Assembly (NCBI RefSeq): GCF_022489025.1 | Contig: NZ_JAKVTG010000001.1 | Coordinates: forward strand, 434,001-498,000 | Reading direction: 5' to 3' | DNA from: Planococcus halocryophilus | GTDB lineage: Bacteria; Bacillota; Bacilli; Bacillales_A; Planococcaceae | DNA length: 64,000 nt | Shown: one piece after another, positions 43,895 through 54,384 of the stretch | How the letters are laid out: the number at the start of each line of letters is the position of its first letter | How positions within the stretch are numbered: the first letter of the stretch is position 1 | Translations under genes and position numbers: made by a program | The notes under the pieces: model-generated | Seen by the model: only the letters and a program-made list of their open reading frames with translations | The model's database searches: none | What the model was told of the DNA's origin: nothing

Positions 43895-46657
43895 ATGAAT
43901 ACGCAAAAGTATGTCGTTGTCGATATTGAAACAACGGGCCATTCCCCTGCAAAAGGTGACCGGATTATTCAACTTGCGATGGTAACGATCGAAAACGGTG
44001 AAATCACCGATACATATACAGAATTTATAAACCCGGGCCGCACAATTCCGTTGTTTATACAAGATTTGACGAATATTACAGATGCAGATGTTGCAGAGGC
44101 TAAGCCGTTTGAGCATTATGCAGAAACGGTTTATGAAAAAATGCAAGATGCTATTTTTGTAGCGCACAATACTAATTTTGATTTGCCTTTTTTGCAAGCT
44201 GAATTAAAGCGTAGCGGTTTGCCGAAATGGCAAGGACTGACGATGGACACGGTCGAACTAGTAAGGCTAATGTATCCTACAGCATTCAGCTTTAAATTAC
44301 AGGATATTACTTCTGAACTTGGCATCCCCTTAGAAAGTGCGCACCGTGCAGATGATGATGCGATGGCAACAGCGTTATTGTTTTTGCGAGCTAAACAGGA
44401 TTTAGTATCATTGCCCTATGCGACATTGGCATTTCTGCATAAGCGGTCGTTTCAGTTAAAATCAGATTTGTCCCGACTCTTCTTTGAATTAACTCAGGAA
44501 AAAAGAAACGCACAGGCTGATGATTTTGATAGGTTTCAAGGAATTCCATTAAAGCCAAGACGGTTATTTGAAGAAAGACTAAATAACCAGCAATCCTATT
44601 CGCGGGACTGGCGTGATGGACTAGAAAAAGTTTTTCCGAATTTCGAAAAAAGGCCTAGTCAATACGATATGATGACGTCAATTGAAGAAGCGTTGACTCA
44701 GAAAAAAGAATTGGTAATCGAAGCATCTACCGGTATGGGAAAAACGATTGGCTATTTATTGCCAGCAGTAAACTTTGCACTGGATACTGGAAAACAAGTG
44801 TTAATCAGTACGTATACGACCCATCTGCAAGACCAGCTTGTGCTAAAAGAAGGTAAAATGGTTGAGGAATTTATTGGTGCGCCCGTACGAATCTCATTGA
44901 TCAAAGGGGTATCTCATTATATCGATTTGGCTAGATTTGTTGAATTGTTGCAAGGGGATGATGAATCCTACGATGAAACGTTTACGATTATGCAAGTCTT
45001 AGTTTGGCTGACCGCTACTGAAACTGGAGATTTAAATGAAATCAATGCCTCGAGTGGTGGTCAATTTGTTCTTGAAAAAATACGACGTTCCCATATAAGA
45101 AAATTGAGCAAACAAGAAAGACAAGCGGACTTTTATGAATTTGCATTAAAGCAAGCACAACATGCACATGTCATTGTGACGAATCACGCCTTTTTACTTA
45201 ATCAACATTTAAGCAAAAAGTCGATCTTAGCTAATGTTGATGCGTATATTTGGGACGAAGCGCACCAAGTCGTTCAAGCGGCAGTTTCTCAACATGAAAA
45301 AACATTTGTTTATACACAATGGAAATATATTTTCGGTCAAATTGGCAGTTTAGACGAGAAGCAATTAGCCGCTTCACTATTTGAGACTGCGCAACGTACT
45401 GGTTTTTCAACCGTTCCCGAAATGATGAAATTAGAATCGTTATTTTTAAGATTTACAGCTCTTTTTGATGAAATTTCAAACTTTGTTGCAAACGAATTTG
45501 CAGTAAAATTTGCAGCGAGCCGTCATAAAAAAAATTCGGCACTCTTGAGTGAACTATCAATCGAAGATAGCCGTTTTACTCAGATGCTGTATTACTTAAA
45601 CGAATGGATCGATCTGTCTCAGCTTATTTTGCAAAAAGCTGAACGATTGACTGAAAAAACCATCAAAGATCAATTGACGATAGCTGATTGGCGCTATTGG
45701 ACAGAGGAAATGATGGTCAAAGCGGTAGAGTTCAGTGAAATATTCGTCTTTCCATTAGCAGGTGAAGTTAGTTGGATTGATGGTGACTTGAGAAGTTTGC
45801 CAACAAGTCTTTCTTTATATAAACGTCCATTTGCTGTTTCGTCTTTAATAGACAAAGTAATGGCTCCAGCTCGACAAGATAAAGCAATTATTTGGTTGTC
45901 TGGTACGATGACAGTTCCAGCGAATGAGCGATTTATCGTCAATCAAATCGGTATACCAGAACATGTACCTATTAAAAAATTTGAACCGCCAAAAGATTTT
46001 TACCGGGGAGCTCATGTTTATATTGTAGAAGACATGCCAGATATTCAACATGTTTCTCAACATGAATACATTGAATCGGTAGCAGATGCCGTTATCCAAA
46101 CAGTTCTTGTGACAGAAGGCCGCTGTTTTGTGTTATTTACATCACAAGACATGCTACGGAAAACCGTAGACTTAATACAAGACACCGGTTTGCTCGAAGA
46201 TTATATGTTATTCGCACAAGGTATTTCATCAGGTAGTCGTATGAAGTTATTGAAGTCTTTCCAGCGTTTCCAAAAGTCAGTACTTTTTGGAACGAATAGT
46301 TTCTGGGAAGGGGTAGACGTTCCAGGAGATGCACTTCGTGCAGTAGTCGTGGTGCGGTTGCCGTTTACATCACCAGAAGAACCAATCTTCAAAGCTCGTT
46401 CTGAAGTTATTATGCGTGAAGGTGTCAACCCGTTTCTTCAATATGCTTTACCAGAAGCAGTACTTCGTTTGCGCCAAGGATTTGGCCGGTTAATCCGATC
46501 AAAAAACGATAAAGGATTATTTATCGTCTTAGACCGAAGAATCGAGACAAAATCTTATGGTCAAGAATTTATAAGTGCATTGCCTGAAGTTAAAGTATCC
46601 AAAGTGTCCTTAGAAAAGATGGTAACCGATATTGAAGCTTGGTATAATAAGCAATGA
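43895..46657 (+). CDS. dinG: DinG-family exonuclease-helicase-like protein
   Basis: Protein of 920 residues combining an N-terminal DEDDh 3'-5' exonuclease (Asp10 and Glu12 in VVDIETTG; HNTNFDLPFL near 91; HRADDDAMATALL near 149) with a superfamily 2 DinG/XPD-like helicase core (Walker A ASTGMGKT near 279-287, DEAH near 454, motif VI LRQGFGRLIRS near 860). No four-cysteine iron-sulfur cluster is seen between the motifs. This matches Gram-positive DinG, where the fused exonuclease has been shown active in S. aureus. It precedes ypmA as in B. subtilis. Confidence 0.93.
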   Translation: MNTQKYVVVDIETTGHSPAKGDRIIQLAMVTIENGEITDTYTEFINPGRTIPLFIQDLTNITDADVAEAKPFEHYAETVYEKMQDAIFVAHNTNFDLPFLQAELKRSGLPKWQGLTMDTVELVRLMYPTAFSFKLQDITSELGIPLESAHRADDDAMATALLFLRAKQDLVSLPYATLAFLHKRSFQLKSDLSRLFFELTQEKRNAQADDFDRFQGIPLKPRRLFEERLNNQQSYSRDWRDGLEKVFPNFEKRPSQYDMMTSIEEALTQKKELVIEASTGMGKTIGYLLPAVNFALDTGKQVLISTYTTHLQDQLVLKEGKMVEEFIGAPVRISLIKGVSHYIDLARFVELLQGDDESYDETFTIMQVLVWLTATETGDLNEINASSGGQFVLEKIRRSHIRKLSKQERQADFYEFALKQAQHAHVIVTNHAFLLNQHLSKKSILANVDAYIWDEAHQVVQAAVSQHEKTFVYTQWKYIFGQIGSLDEKQLAASLFETAQRTGFSTVPEMMKLESLFLRFTALFDEISNFVANEFAVKFAASRHKKNSALLSELSIEDSRFTQMLYYLNEWIDLSQLILQKAERLTEKTIKDQLTIADWRYWTEEMMVKAVEFSEIFVFPLAGEVSWIDGDLRSLPTSLSLYKRPFAVSSLIDKVMAPARQDKAIIWLSGTMTVPANERFIVNQIGIPEHVPIKKFEPPKDFYRGAHVYIVEDMPDIQHVSQHEYIESVADAVIQTVLVTEGRCFVLFTSQDMLRKTVDLIQDTGLLEDYMLFAQGISSGSRMKLLKSFQRFQKSVLFGTNSFWEGVDVPGDALRAVVVVRLPFTSPEEPIFKARSEVIMREGVNPFLQYALPEAVLRLRQGFGRLIRSKNDKGLFIVLDRRIETKSYGQEFISALPEVKVSKVSLEKMVTDIEAWYNKQ

Positions 46658-46680
46658 TATAACGAAAGGAAGGCGTAAGC

Positions 46681-46851
46681 ATGGAATCGAAAATTGAAGT
46701 AATCTCAACAGTTGAACTTAAGTATCAAACAGATCTATATAAAGTGGTAGACGCCTTAAATCGTACATTGAAAGATAGAAATTTAATGTTCGGGCTAGCT
46801 CTTGATAAAGAAAATGCTGAAAAAGCGATTTTCACAATTTATAAAACATAG
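46681..46851 (+). CDS. ypmA: YpmA small conserved protein (DUF4264)
   Basis: Small protein of 56 residues, too short for many gene callers. It reads MESKIEVISTVELKY at the start and LKDRNLMFGLALD in the middle, matching B. subtilis YpmA in length and pattern. The ATG follows GAAAGGAAGG, and it lies between dinG and ypmB as in Bacillus. No function is known. Confidence 0.88.
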   Translation: MESKIEVISTVELKYQTDLYKVVDALNRTLKDRNLMFGLALDKENAEKAIFTIYKT

Positions 46852-46859
46852 GTGATTAC

Positions 46860-47336
46860 ATGAGACAATGGATTACATTTATACTTGGATTTCTGTCTTT
46901 TTTGGCAGTGACTATCATCATCTTAGTTTTGTTTTTGGGCAATAAACCTTATTCAGATACAGAAGAGCTCGCAATTGAGCGTGCAAAGAGTGAAAAGTTA
47001 ATTGAAGATGTAGAGCGAGCATATGTATATACAAATGTTAAAGCATCTGTGACAGTTCTTGGGACTAATGGTAAAGGTGAGTTAATGGCTGTTTTTGTTC
47101 CAGAAGGTGATGGCAAGTTGCAAACACTTGCCTTAGCAGATAAAATTACGGCTAAACAAGCACGTGAACTGGTTCTTAATGAAATGGACGTCAAAAAAAT
47201 ACTGCATACAAAACTTGGTATGGAAAGTGAAGAGCCAGTATGGGAAGTTGCTTTTGTGGATGAAAAAGACACTTTAAACTATGTTTATTTATCAGCAGAC
47301 GATGGACAATGGCGAAAGCGCATATTGAATTTGTGA
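46860..47336 (+). CDS. ypmB: YpmB, membrane-anchored PepSY-like protein
   Basis: Protein of 158 residues with an N-terminal membrane helix (about 5-28) and an extracytoplasmic region with a PepSY-like C-terminal half (ITAKQARELVLNEM near 97, EEPVWEVAFVD near 124, DGQWRKRIL at the end). It starts 8 bases after ypmA and precedes aspB by 15 bases. PepSY domains often inhibit proteases; the role here is not known. Confidence 0.85.
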   Translation: MRQWITFILGFLSFLAVTIIILVLFLGNKPYSDTEELAIERAKSEKLIEDVERAYVYTNVKASVTVLGTNGKGELMAVFVPEGDGKLQTLALADKITAKQARELVLNEMDVKKILHTKLGMESEEPVWEVAFVDEKDTLNYVYLSADDGQWRKRILNL

Positions 47337-47351
47337 AAGGGCGGAAAAAAA

Positions 47352-48542
47352 TTGATCAACTTAGCGAATCGTGTACAAACGTTAACACCTTCTACAACAT
47401 TAGCAATCACTGCCAAAGCAAACGAATTAAAAGCTCAAGGAGTCGATGTAATCGGTCTTGGAGCAGGTGAGCCTGATTACAATACACCAGAAAACATTCT
47501 TGAAGCTGCTTACCAGTCTATGAAAGATGGTAAAACAAAATACACACCAGCTGGAGGACTTCCGGCATTAAAAGAAGCCATTATCAATAAACTGCAAAGA
47601 GACCAAGGGCTGAGTTATTCCCCAATAGAAGTGATGGTCGGGATTGGCGCTAAACATGTGCTTTATACATTATTCCAAGTGTTGTTAAACGAAGGTGACG
47701 AAGTAATTATCCCAATTCCGTATTGGGTGAGTTATCCTGAACAAGTGAAATTAGCGCAAGGTGTACCTGTATACATAGAAGCAACAGCCAGTCAGGAGTA
47801 CAAAATATCTCCTCTACAATTAAGAGAAGCTATTACAGACCGGACAAAAGCAGTGATTCTTAACACACCAAGTAATCCAACAGGCATGATTTACTCAAAA
47901 GAAGAATTAGAAGCCCTGGCAGAAGTTTGCCGCGAATTTGATATCTTGATTGTGTCTGATGAAATCTATGAGAAACTAATTTATGGAGATGTCAAACATA
48001 CATCGATTGCAACTCTTTCAGAAGATGCAAAAAAACGCACGATTTTAATTAATGGTGTATCAAAATCGCATTCAATGACTGGATGGCGCATTGGTTACGC
48101 GGCAGCTGATGCTAGCTTGATCAAAGCAATGACAGATTTAGCAAGTCATTCTACATCAAACCCTGTGACAACTTCGCAATATGCAGCAATTGAAGCCTAT
48201 AATGGGCCACAAGATGCTGTAGAAGAAATGCGTCAAGCATTTGAAGAGCGTTTGAATGTTATTTTCCCGAAACTTCAAGCGATTCCTGGATTTACAGTAA
48301 TTCGCCCACAAGGCGCATTTTATTTGCTACCAGATGTTTCAGAAGCAGCAACTAAAACAGGTTACGCATCAGTTGATGATTTTGTAACGGCTTTGTTAAC
48401 AGAAGCAAATGTTGCCGTAATTCCAGGTTCAGGATTTGGCGCAAATTCTACGATTCGTTTATCATATGCGACATCATTAGAAACGTTGACAGAAGCTGTG
48501 GAACGTATTCATCAATTCGTAACATCGAAATGGAAAGACTAA
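47352..48542 (+). CDS. aspB: Aspartate aminotransferase
   Basis: PLP-dependent class I aminotransferase of 396 residues. [13 protein letters not shown] near 35-47, [14 protein letters not shown] near 63, [16 protein letters not shown] near 172 and the Schiff-base Lys in [15 protein letters not shown] near 236-250 are intact. TTG start behind AAAGGGCGG. It provides aspartate, a substrate of AsnS encoded next and of PanD. Confidence 0.94.
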   Translation: MINLANRVQTLTPSTTLAITAKANELKAQGVDVIGLGAGEPDYNTPENILEAAYQSMKDGKTKYTPAGGLPALKEAIINKLQRDQGLSYSPIEVMVGIGAKHVLYTLFQVLLNEGDEVIIPIPYWVSYPEQVKLAQGVPVYIEATASQEYKISPLQLREAITDRTKAVILNTPSNPTGMIYSKEELEALAEVCREFDILIVSDEIYEKLIYGDVKHTSIATLSEDAKKRTILINGVSKSHSMTGWRIGYAAADASLIKAMTDLASHSTSNPVTTSQYAAIEAYNGPQDAVEEMRQAFEERLNVIFPKLQAIPGFTVIRPQGAFYLLPDVSEAATKTGYASVDDFVTALLTEANVAVIPGSGFGANSTIRLSYATSLETLTEAVERIHQFVTSKWKD

Positions 48543-48573
48543 GACAACATTATTCTTTGGAGGCTATTGTTTG

Positions 48574-49869
48574 ATGAAAAAAATTACCATTGCCGAAATG
48601 GCTAAATATAACGGAGAAACAATTAAACTAGGCGCTTGGATCGCGAACAAACGGTCAAGTGGAAAAATTGCGTTCTTGCAACTGCGCGACGGCTCAGGAT
48701 TTGTACAAGGTGTTGTAGTAAAAGCTGAAGTAGGCGATGACTTATTCGCTACAGCTAAAGGATTGACACAAGAAACGTCGGTTTATATAACAGGTGAAGT
48801 AAAAGAAGACGAACGCTCGGCTTTTGGTTATGAATTAGCTGTTACCGGCATCGAAGTTATCCATGAAGCGAAAGATTTCCCAATTACGCCGAAAGAACAC
48901 GGTACAGAATTCCTTATGGACAACCGTCATTTATGGCTACGTTCACGTAAACAACATGCAATCATGAAAATCCGTAATGAAATTATTCGTTCAACTTATG
49001 AATTCTTCAATGACAACGGTTTTGTGAAAGTAGATCCGCCAATTTTGACTGGATCTTCTCCTGAAGGAACTTCTGAATTGTTTGCAACAAAATACTTTGA
49101 TGAAGATGCTTATTTATCTCAATCTGGTCAATTGTATATGGAAGCTGCAGCAATGGCGCTTGGAAAAGTATTTTCGTTTGGTCCGACATTCCGTGCAGAA
49201 AAATCTAAAACACGCCGTCACTTAATCGAGTTTTGGATGATTGAACCGGAAATGGCATTTATCGAGCATGCGGAAAGTTTAGAAGTTCAAGAGCAATATG
49301 TTTCGTATATTGTGCAATCGGTTTTGAAAAACTGCAAATTGGAATTGGAACGTCTTGATAGAGACGTATCGAAACTTGAAAAGATAAAAGCACCGTTCCC
49401 ACGTGTTTCTTATGACGATGCGATTAAATGGTTAAACGATAATGGTTTTGATGACATTAAATGGGGCGAAGATTTTGGTGCTCCACATGAAACAGCTTTA
49501 GCAGAAAGCTATGACATGCCAATATTCATTACACATTATCCTATTGGTATCAAGCCGTTTTACATGCAACCTCACCCAGAACGTGACGATGTCGTACTAT
49601 GTGCAGACATGATCGCGCCAGAAGGCTACGGAGAAATTATCGGTGGTTCTGAACGGATTCATGATTATGAGTTGATGAAACAACGCATTCAAGAACATAA
49701 TTTAGATGAAGATGCATATGCTTGGTATTTAGACTTAAGCAAATACGGATCAGTTCCTCACTCTGGATTTGGTCTAGGTTTAGAACGGACAGTAGCTTGG
49801 ATTAGTGGTGTGGAACATATTAGAGAATCGATTCCATTTCCACGTCTATTAAACCGCTTATACCCATAA
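48574..49869 (+). CDS. asnS: Asparaginyl-tRNA synthetase
   Basis: Class IIb aminoacyl-tRNA synthetase of 431 residues. An N-terminal OB-fold ([24 protein letters not shown]; first part [14 protein letters not shown]) binds the anticodon. Motif 2 ([21 protein letters not shown]; first part [12 protein letters not shown]) and motif 3 ([13 protein letters not shown]) are present. ATG at 48574 lies 9-10 bases after TTGGAGG; a TTG just upstream is the alternative. Having AsnRS means Asn-tRNA need not be made by transamidation. Confidence 0.96.
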   Translation: MKKITIAEMAKYNGETIKLGAWIANKRSSGKIAFLQLRDGSGFVQGVVVKAEVGDDLFATAKGLTQETSVYITGEVKEDERSAFGYELAVTGIEVIHEAKDFPITPKEHGTEFLMDNRHLWLRSRKQHAIMKIRNEIIRSTYEFFNDNGFVKVDPPILTGSSPEGTSELFATKYFDEDAYLSQSGQLYMEAAAMALGKVFSFGPTFRAEKSKTRRHLIEFWMIEPEMAFIEHAESLEVQEQYVSYIVQSVLKNCKLELERLDRDVSKLEKIKAPFPRVSYDDAIKWLNDNGFDDIKWGEDFGAPHETALAESYDMPIFITHYPIGIKPFYMQPHPERDDVVLCADMIAPEGYGEIIGGSERIHDYELMKQRIQEHNLDEDAYAWYLDLSKYGSVPHSGFGLGLERTVAWISGVEHIRESIPFPRLLNRLYP

Positions 49870-49898
49870 AAATGAATAATAGGAAAGGTGGTTGGGAT

Positions 49899-50600
49899 AT
49901 GAAACAACCTAATCGATTACAAACGTGGATTGAGCAGGGGAATGTTACCATTTCCCAGCTTTTTTTTCAGTTTTACAAAGAACTGAAGATAACAGACGAG
50001 GAAGCAATGTTGCTCATGCACATTCAAGCATTTCAACAAATGGGAAACCAGTTTCCGACACCTGATGAAGTAGGCGCACGCATGATGACTTCTCAAAAAA
50101 GCGTAACAACCATGTTACAAAAATTGATGCAACAAGGCTATTTGTCTATCGAACAAACAACAGAACAAGATGTTTTGACAGAAGTGATTTCTTTACAACC
50201 TTTATGGGATCGGTTATTGGACTGCGTATATAAAGAACAGCATGAAATAAAAGAAAATACCCAAAAGGAGTTGGAAGGGGAAATCTTCCAGTTGTTTGAA
50301 CAAGAATTTGGGCGTTTCTTGTCTCCGATGGAAATTGAGACCATTTCGATGTGGATGGATCAAGATGGTCATACACCAGATGTGATTCGGATGGCACTCA
50401 AAGAAGCGGTGATTTCTCAAAAATTGAGTTTGCGTTATGTAGACAGAATTTTATTTGAGTGGAAAAAGAAAAACATTAAAACCTCTACGCAAGTTACTAA
50501 GCATGCAAGTTCGTTTAGAGAAAAAAATATCCGGATTCAGCCGACTGAAAATGCAGTGAAAAAAGTTCAATTTTACAATTGGTTGGAAGACCGTAATTAG
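49899..50600 (+). CDS. dnaD: DNA replication initiation protein DnaD
   Basis: Primosomal protein of 233 residues. The N-terminal winged-helix domain is near 15-95 (FPTPDEVGARMMTSQKSVTTML), and the C-terminal DnaD domain near 130-200 (FGRFLSPMEIETISMWMDQDG, then AVISQKLSLRYVDRILFEW). It acts with DnaB and DnaI to load the helicase at oriC and at stalled forks. The ATG at 49899 is 7 bases after AAAGGTGG. asnS-dnaD-nth order is conserved. Confidence 0.94.
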   Translation: MKQPNRLQTWIEQGNVTISQLFFQFYKELKITDEEAMLLMHIQAFQQMGNQFPTPDEVGARMMTSQKSVTTMLQKLMQQGYLSIEQTTEQDVLTEVISLQPLWDRLLDCVYKEQHEIKENTQKELEGEIFQLFEQEFGRFLSPMEIETISMWMDQDGHTPDVIRMALKEAVISQKLSLRYVDRILFEWKKKNIKTSTQVTKHASSFREKNIRIQPTENAVKKVQFYNWLEDRN

Positions 50601-50612
50601 AAGGTGAAATAG

Positions 50613-51293
50613 ATGATGTCTAAAAAAGAATGGTTGGCTTGTCTAGAAGAAATGGATCTTATGTTTCCGGATGCTCATTGTGAATTGGTACACCGTAATC
50701 CATTTGATTTATTAATCGCGACGCTTTTATCTGCACAATGTACAGATAAACTCGTCAATCGCGTGACGGCTGACTTGTTCCAAAAATATCATGAACCAAA
50801 AGATTACGTCGCTGTGTCATTAGAAGAATTGCAGCAAGATATCCGTTCGATCGGTTTGTTCCGCAATAAGGCTAAAAATATTCAAGCGCTTAGTCGTATC
50901 TTAATCGACGAGCACAATAGTGTAGTACCAGCTGACAGAGACTTGCTAATGACGCTCCCGGGAGTCGGTCGGAAGACGGCTAATGTTGTCGTGTCCGTGG
51001 CTTTTGGGATTCCAGCTTTAGCTGTAGACACGCATGTTGAACGAGTTGCCAAGCGATTAGGGTTGAGTCGATGGAAAGATAATCCGCTTCAAGTAGAAGA
51101 AACGATAATGAAAAAAACTCCTGCAGACGATTGGTCTAAAACACATCACCAAATTATCTTTTTCGGGCGCTACCATTGCAAATCACAAAATCCAGGCTGT
51201 CATATATGTCCACTTTTTGATCGATGCCGAGAAGGGCAAAAACGCGAGAAAAAAGGACTGGTTAAACGTGAAACTGTCACTGAAGTTAACTAA
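50613..51293 (+). CDS. nth: Endonuclease III
   Basis: DNA glycosylase/AP lyase for oxidised pyrimidines, 226 residues. The helix-hairpin-helix LPGVGRKTANVV near 110-121 holds the catalytic Lys; the catalytic Asp is in AVDTHVERVAKRLG near 134. The [4Fe-4S] ligands follow the C-x6-C-x2-C-x5-C pattern near 188-204 (CKSQNPGCHICPLFDRC). The start is ATG at 50613 or the next codon. Confidence 0.96.
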   Translation: MMSKKEWLACLEEMDLMFPDAHCELVHRNPFDLLIATLLSAQCTDKLVNRVTADLFQKYHEPKDYVAVSLEELQQDIRSIGLFRNKAKNIQALSRILIDEHNSVVPADRDLLMTLPGVGRKTANVVVSVAFGIPALAVDTHVERVAKRLGLSRWKDNPLQVEETIMKKTPADDWSKTHHQIIFFGRYHCKSQNPGCHICPLFDRCREGQKREKKGLVKRETVTEVN

Positions 51294-51609
51294 AGAGCAA
51301 CTTGATCCTTATTTTTTGGAATGGGAATGCATATCGGTGCAATTAGCTGACTTACACAAGCAGCGCAATAAAGCTGCTGCTGAAATTATCCAAGACGGTC
51401 TAACAATCTACAAAAAACTTTTAACGCATTGCCGGACAGCTTTGCAAGATGAAGGATTTGAACCGTTAAATGGCACAGAGCGTTTGTCGTTTATCGAATC
51501 ATCCCCAAGTACTTATGCGGCATACCGTCAGTTAGTGGAATTATTTGTGGAACTTAAGAAAATCATTGCGAGAAAACGAATTGAATTTAAGTATTTAAAT
51601 GAATCATAG
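51268..51609 (+). CDS. ypoC: YpoC-like protein
   Basis: Protein of 113 residues if it starts at the GTG at 51268 behind AAAGGA; an upstream start at 51217 would overlap nth by 77 bases and add 17 residues. Helical, with a basic C-terminus (VELKKIIARKRIEFKY). Position after nth and before the ponA terminator matches ypoC. It is poorly conserved and of unknown function. Confidence 0.7.
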   Translation: MKLSLKLTKEQLDPYFLEWECISVQLADLHKQRNKAAAEIIQDGLTIYKKLLTHCRTALQDEGFEPLNGTERLSFIESSPSTYAAYRQLVELFVELKKIIARKRIEFKYLNES

Positions 51610-51644
51610 AAAAGCCCCGAATGGCAAGCATTCGGGGCTTTTGA
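51608..51644. terminator. Bidirectional terminator between ypoC and ponA
   Basis: AAAAGCCCCGAATG and CATTCGGGGCTTTT are perfectly complementary around GCAAG, placed between convergent genes. Confidence 0.92.
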
Positions 51645-51647
51645 TGT

Positions 51648-54350
51648 TTAATTTTGGTTTTCGTCTTTGTTGTCTTGATCATTTTTATTATCTTTGTCTT
51701 TATCTTTATCCTTGTCTTTACCCTGATCGTTATCAGAATTACCGCTACTGTTTGCCGAAGGTGTTTCACTTTCTTCTTCTTCAGTTGGGTCTTCTGGTAC
51801 ATCGATTGGGTCTTCTTCAACCGCCGGTTCTTCTTCGACTACCGGTTCTTCTTCAGCCGGCTCTTCAACAGCCGGCTCTTCTTCAACCGGTTCTTCTTCA
51901 ACCGGTTCTTCTTCGACAGGCTCTTCTTCAACCGGTTCCTCTGGTTCTACTTCAGGTTCTTCTTCAGGTTCTTCAGGAGCGGCAGCAACTTCGACTACAG
52001 TCGACGCTGGGTCACTACGCTGAGTATCATTAACTGCAACGACTCTGAAGGTATATGTTTTTCCTTCTTCTAAACCATTGTACGTATACGATTTACTTGA
52101 TGAAGTTGTAAGAACTGAACGAGATCCATCAACTTCTACAGAAACTTCAAATGATACATTTTTATCACTAGAATCCCATGAAAGCTTCGCAGAATTTCCA
52201 TCAACTTTAGCTCGTAAGCCAGATGGTGTCTTTAAGTCTTCGACTACATAACGTTGCGATACTGAATTCGGTTCAGTGCCACGTGCAAATAGTTCTGAAC
52301 TTCTCATATTGTAAGGCGTAAAAGCACTAGCCAGTTTTAATGGATCAGAACCAACTTCAACTACTTGTTCTGTTACAGAATCTGGTTGTTCAAAGCTAGC
52401 TGTTTCAGGTGAAGAGATTTGTGACATAACATTTTTGAACAAACGCTGAGCAAGTAAACGTTCGTCAGATGCTGTGTCAATTGGTGTTTTACGATTAGCG
52501 TAGCCGCTCCAAACAGAGATTGAATAGTCTGTTGTATATCCCGCAAACCAAACATCTGGCGTAGAACTATCATCTAATCCGTATTCTTCAAGATTTTCAA
52601 CAGAATAGTTGGTAGTACCGGTTTTACCAGCCATGTCCAAACCATCGATTGCTACTTCTTTTCCTGTAGAACCTGGTGTATTCAAATCTACAACGTCTCT
52701 AAGCATATCGGTTACCATATAAGCGGTGCTGTCTTTCATTGCTTGTACAGGTTCAGGCGCAACAATTTGTTCAGTAGAACCGTCACGGAAAACAATCTTT
52801 TTAATAGTGTGAGGCTTAGTGAAAGATCCTTCGTTACCAAAAGCAGCAAAGGCACCTGCCATTTCAACAGTTGAAATGTTTTTTTCCGGTGAGCCAAGTG
52901 CTGCGGATTCATAAACATTTCCGAAATCTAGACCTAATTTTTGGGTGAATTCTTCAGCATTTTCCATCCCCACTTCCTGCAAGGTTTTAACTGCAGGAAT
53001 ATTACGTGAGCGGTAAAGTGCTTCGCGAATTGTCATTGTTCCTAAAAACTCTCCGTCGACATTGCGGATTTCTTGATCATTATCATTATAAGAATAAGGT
53101 TCATCCACTACAGTTTGACCCGTAGACCAATCCAAGTATTCGATAGCAGGGCCATAATCTACTAATGGTTTAATCGTTGACCCTATCGGGCGATCTTTTG
53201 ATGTAGCGTAATTATGACGGACGTCACCAGTATAATCACGTGCGGCACCAATTGCGCTAATTCCGCCTGTTTCCGTATCAATCACTGTCATAGCTGATTG
53301 AACTTCTTCATCAAAAAACAAATCAGAAGCCATTGCGTCATTTACTTTTTCCTGAACGTAAGGCTCAAGCGTTGTGTAAATTTTTAAGCCTTCATCTAGC
53401 GAGTAATCGCCATCTAGAACTTCAAGTTCATCTTCCACCAGTTCCATAAACGCCGTATATTCAGCATTTGGAACTTGTTGCTGGCGGTTTTCTTCAGCTA
53501 CCAACGAGTCATCAAGAGAAGCTGCACGTGCTTGTTCTTTTTCTTCCGTAGTAATTTTACCGTGTTGCTCCATTAAACCTAACACGACATTACGGCGTTC
53601 TATAGCACGATCTGGATTTTTAAAGGGATTATATCCGTTCGGGCTTTGTGGCATTCCGGCCAACAATGCAGTTTCAGCTAAAGTTAATTCTTCTAGAGGT
53701 TTACCATAAAAATATTCTGAAGCTGTTCCAAAACCATAAATATTTCCAGACATCAAAATCTTATTGAAATACATCTCGAAGATTTCTTCTTTTTCGTATT
53801 GTTGTTCTAGTTTATAAGCTAAATACGCTTCTTGTGCTTTTCGTTTTAATGTTTTGTCATTTGTTAAAAACGAATTTTTTATTACTTGTTGAGTAATTGT
53901 ACTAGCACCTTGAGAACCAAAGCCGCCGGTAATATTAGCGATAACAGCTCCACCTAAACGAATAACGTCGATCCCGGAATGTTTATAAAACCGGTTATCT
54001 TCAGTTGCTAAAATAGCAGCTTCCATCGCTTTCGGAATATCTTCGTAATTGACATACTCTCGATTCTCGGCAGTAATATAAGGGATTTCTGTTTCGCCAT
54101 CTGCCGCATAGAAAGTCGGACTAATTGGATCGCGTAGCAACTCTTCGTCAATTTCTGGTGCACTGCTTGCGTAATAGGCAAACATAGAGGCACCGAACAC
54201 AACGCCAGCCAACCCTATAATGACCATCGCCAACACGATGCGTTTAATCCATAGGAATACAGGGGATTTCTTTTTCTTTTTGTTGTTGTTTTTCTTTTGG
54301 CGTTCGATTGCTTTACGGCGTTCTTCACGCGAAATTTGTTTGTCGCTCAA
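51648..54350 (-). CDS. ponA: Class A penicillin-binding protein PBP1
   Basis: Bifunctional peptidoglycan synthase of 900 residues. Lys/Arg-rich N-terminus, membrane helix near 30-55, GT51 transglycosylase near 80-260 (ATEDNRFYKHSG with catalytic Glu; GASTITQQVIKN), transpeptidase with SxxK near 391 (GSTIKP), SRN near 460 and KTG near 575 (GKTGTTN). A fibronectin type III-like domain covers about 700-790. The tail of about 110 residues is low complexity: repeated EEEPVEEEP units, then a (KD)n and Asn/Asp-rich end. TTG start behind GAGGAACTG. Co-directional with recU, which lies 34 bases upstream. Confidence 0.95.
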   Translation of the reverse strand: MSDKQISREERRKAIERQKKNNNKKKKKSPVFLWIKRIVLAMVIIGLAGVVFGASMFAYYASSAPEIDEELLRDPISPTFYAADGETEIPYITAENREYVNYEDIPKAMEAAILATEDNRFYKHSGIDVIRLGGAVIANITGGFGSQGASTITQQVIKNSFLTNDKTLKRKAQEAYLAYKLEQQYEKEEIFEMYFNKILMSGNIYGFGTASEYFYGKPLEELTLAETALLAGMPQSPNGYNPFKNPDRAIERRNVVLGLMEQHGKITTEEKEQARAASLDDSLVAEENRQQQVPNAEYTAFMELVEDELEVLDGDYSLDEGLKIYTTLEPYVQEKVNDAMASDLFFDEEVQSAMTVIDTETGGISAIGAARDYTGDVRHNYATSKDRPIGSTIKPLVDYGPAIEYLDWSTGQTVVDEPYSYNDNDQEIRNVDGEFLGTMTIREALYRSRNIPAVKTLQEVGMENAEEFTQKLGLDFGNVYESAALGSPEKNISTVEMAGAFAAFGNEGSFTKPHTIKKIVFRDGSTEQIVAPEPVQAMKDSTAYMVTDMLRDVVDLNTPGSTGKEVAIDGLDMAGKTGTTNYSVENLEEYGLDDSSTPDVWFAGYTTDYSISVWSGYANRKTPIDTASDERLLAQRLFKNVMSQISSPETASFEQPDSVTEQVVEVGSDPLKLASAFTPYNMRSSELFARGTEPNSVSQRYVVEDLKTPSGLRAKVDGNSAKLSWDSSDKNVSFEVSVEVDGSRSVLTTSSSKSYTYNGLEEGKTYTFRVVAVNDTQRSDPASTVVEVAAAPEEPEEEPEVEPEEPVEEEPVEEEPVEEEPVEEEPAVEEPAEEEPVVEEEPAVEEDPIDVPEDPTEEEESETPSANSSGNSDNDQGKDKDKDKDKDNKNDQDNKDENQN

Positions 54351-54384
54351 GTTCAGTTCCTCACTTTCGTATACATACTGTTGC

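Noticed and set aside
51599-52073. Plus-strand open frames opposite the ponA tail
   Set aside because: Phe/Leu-rich shadows of the acidic repeat region of PBP1, starting inside the end of ypoC.
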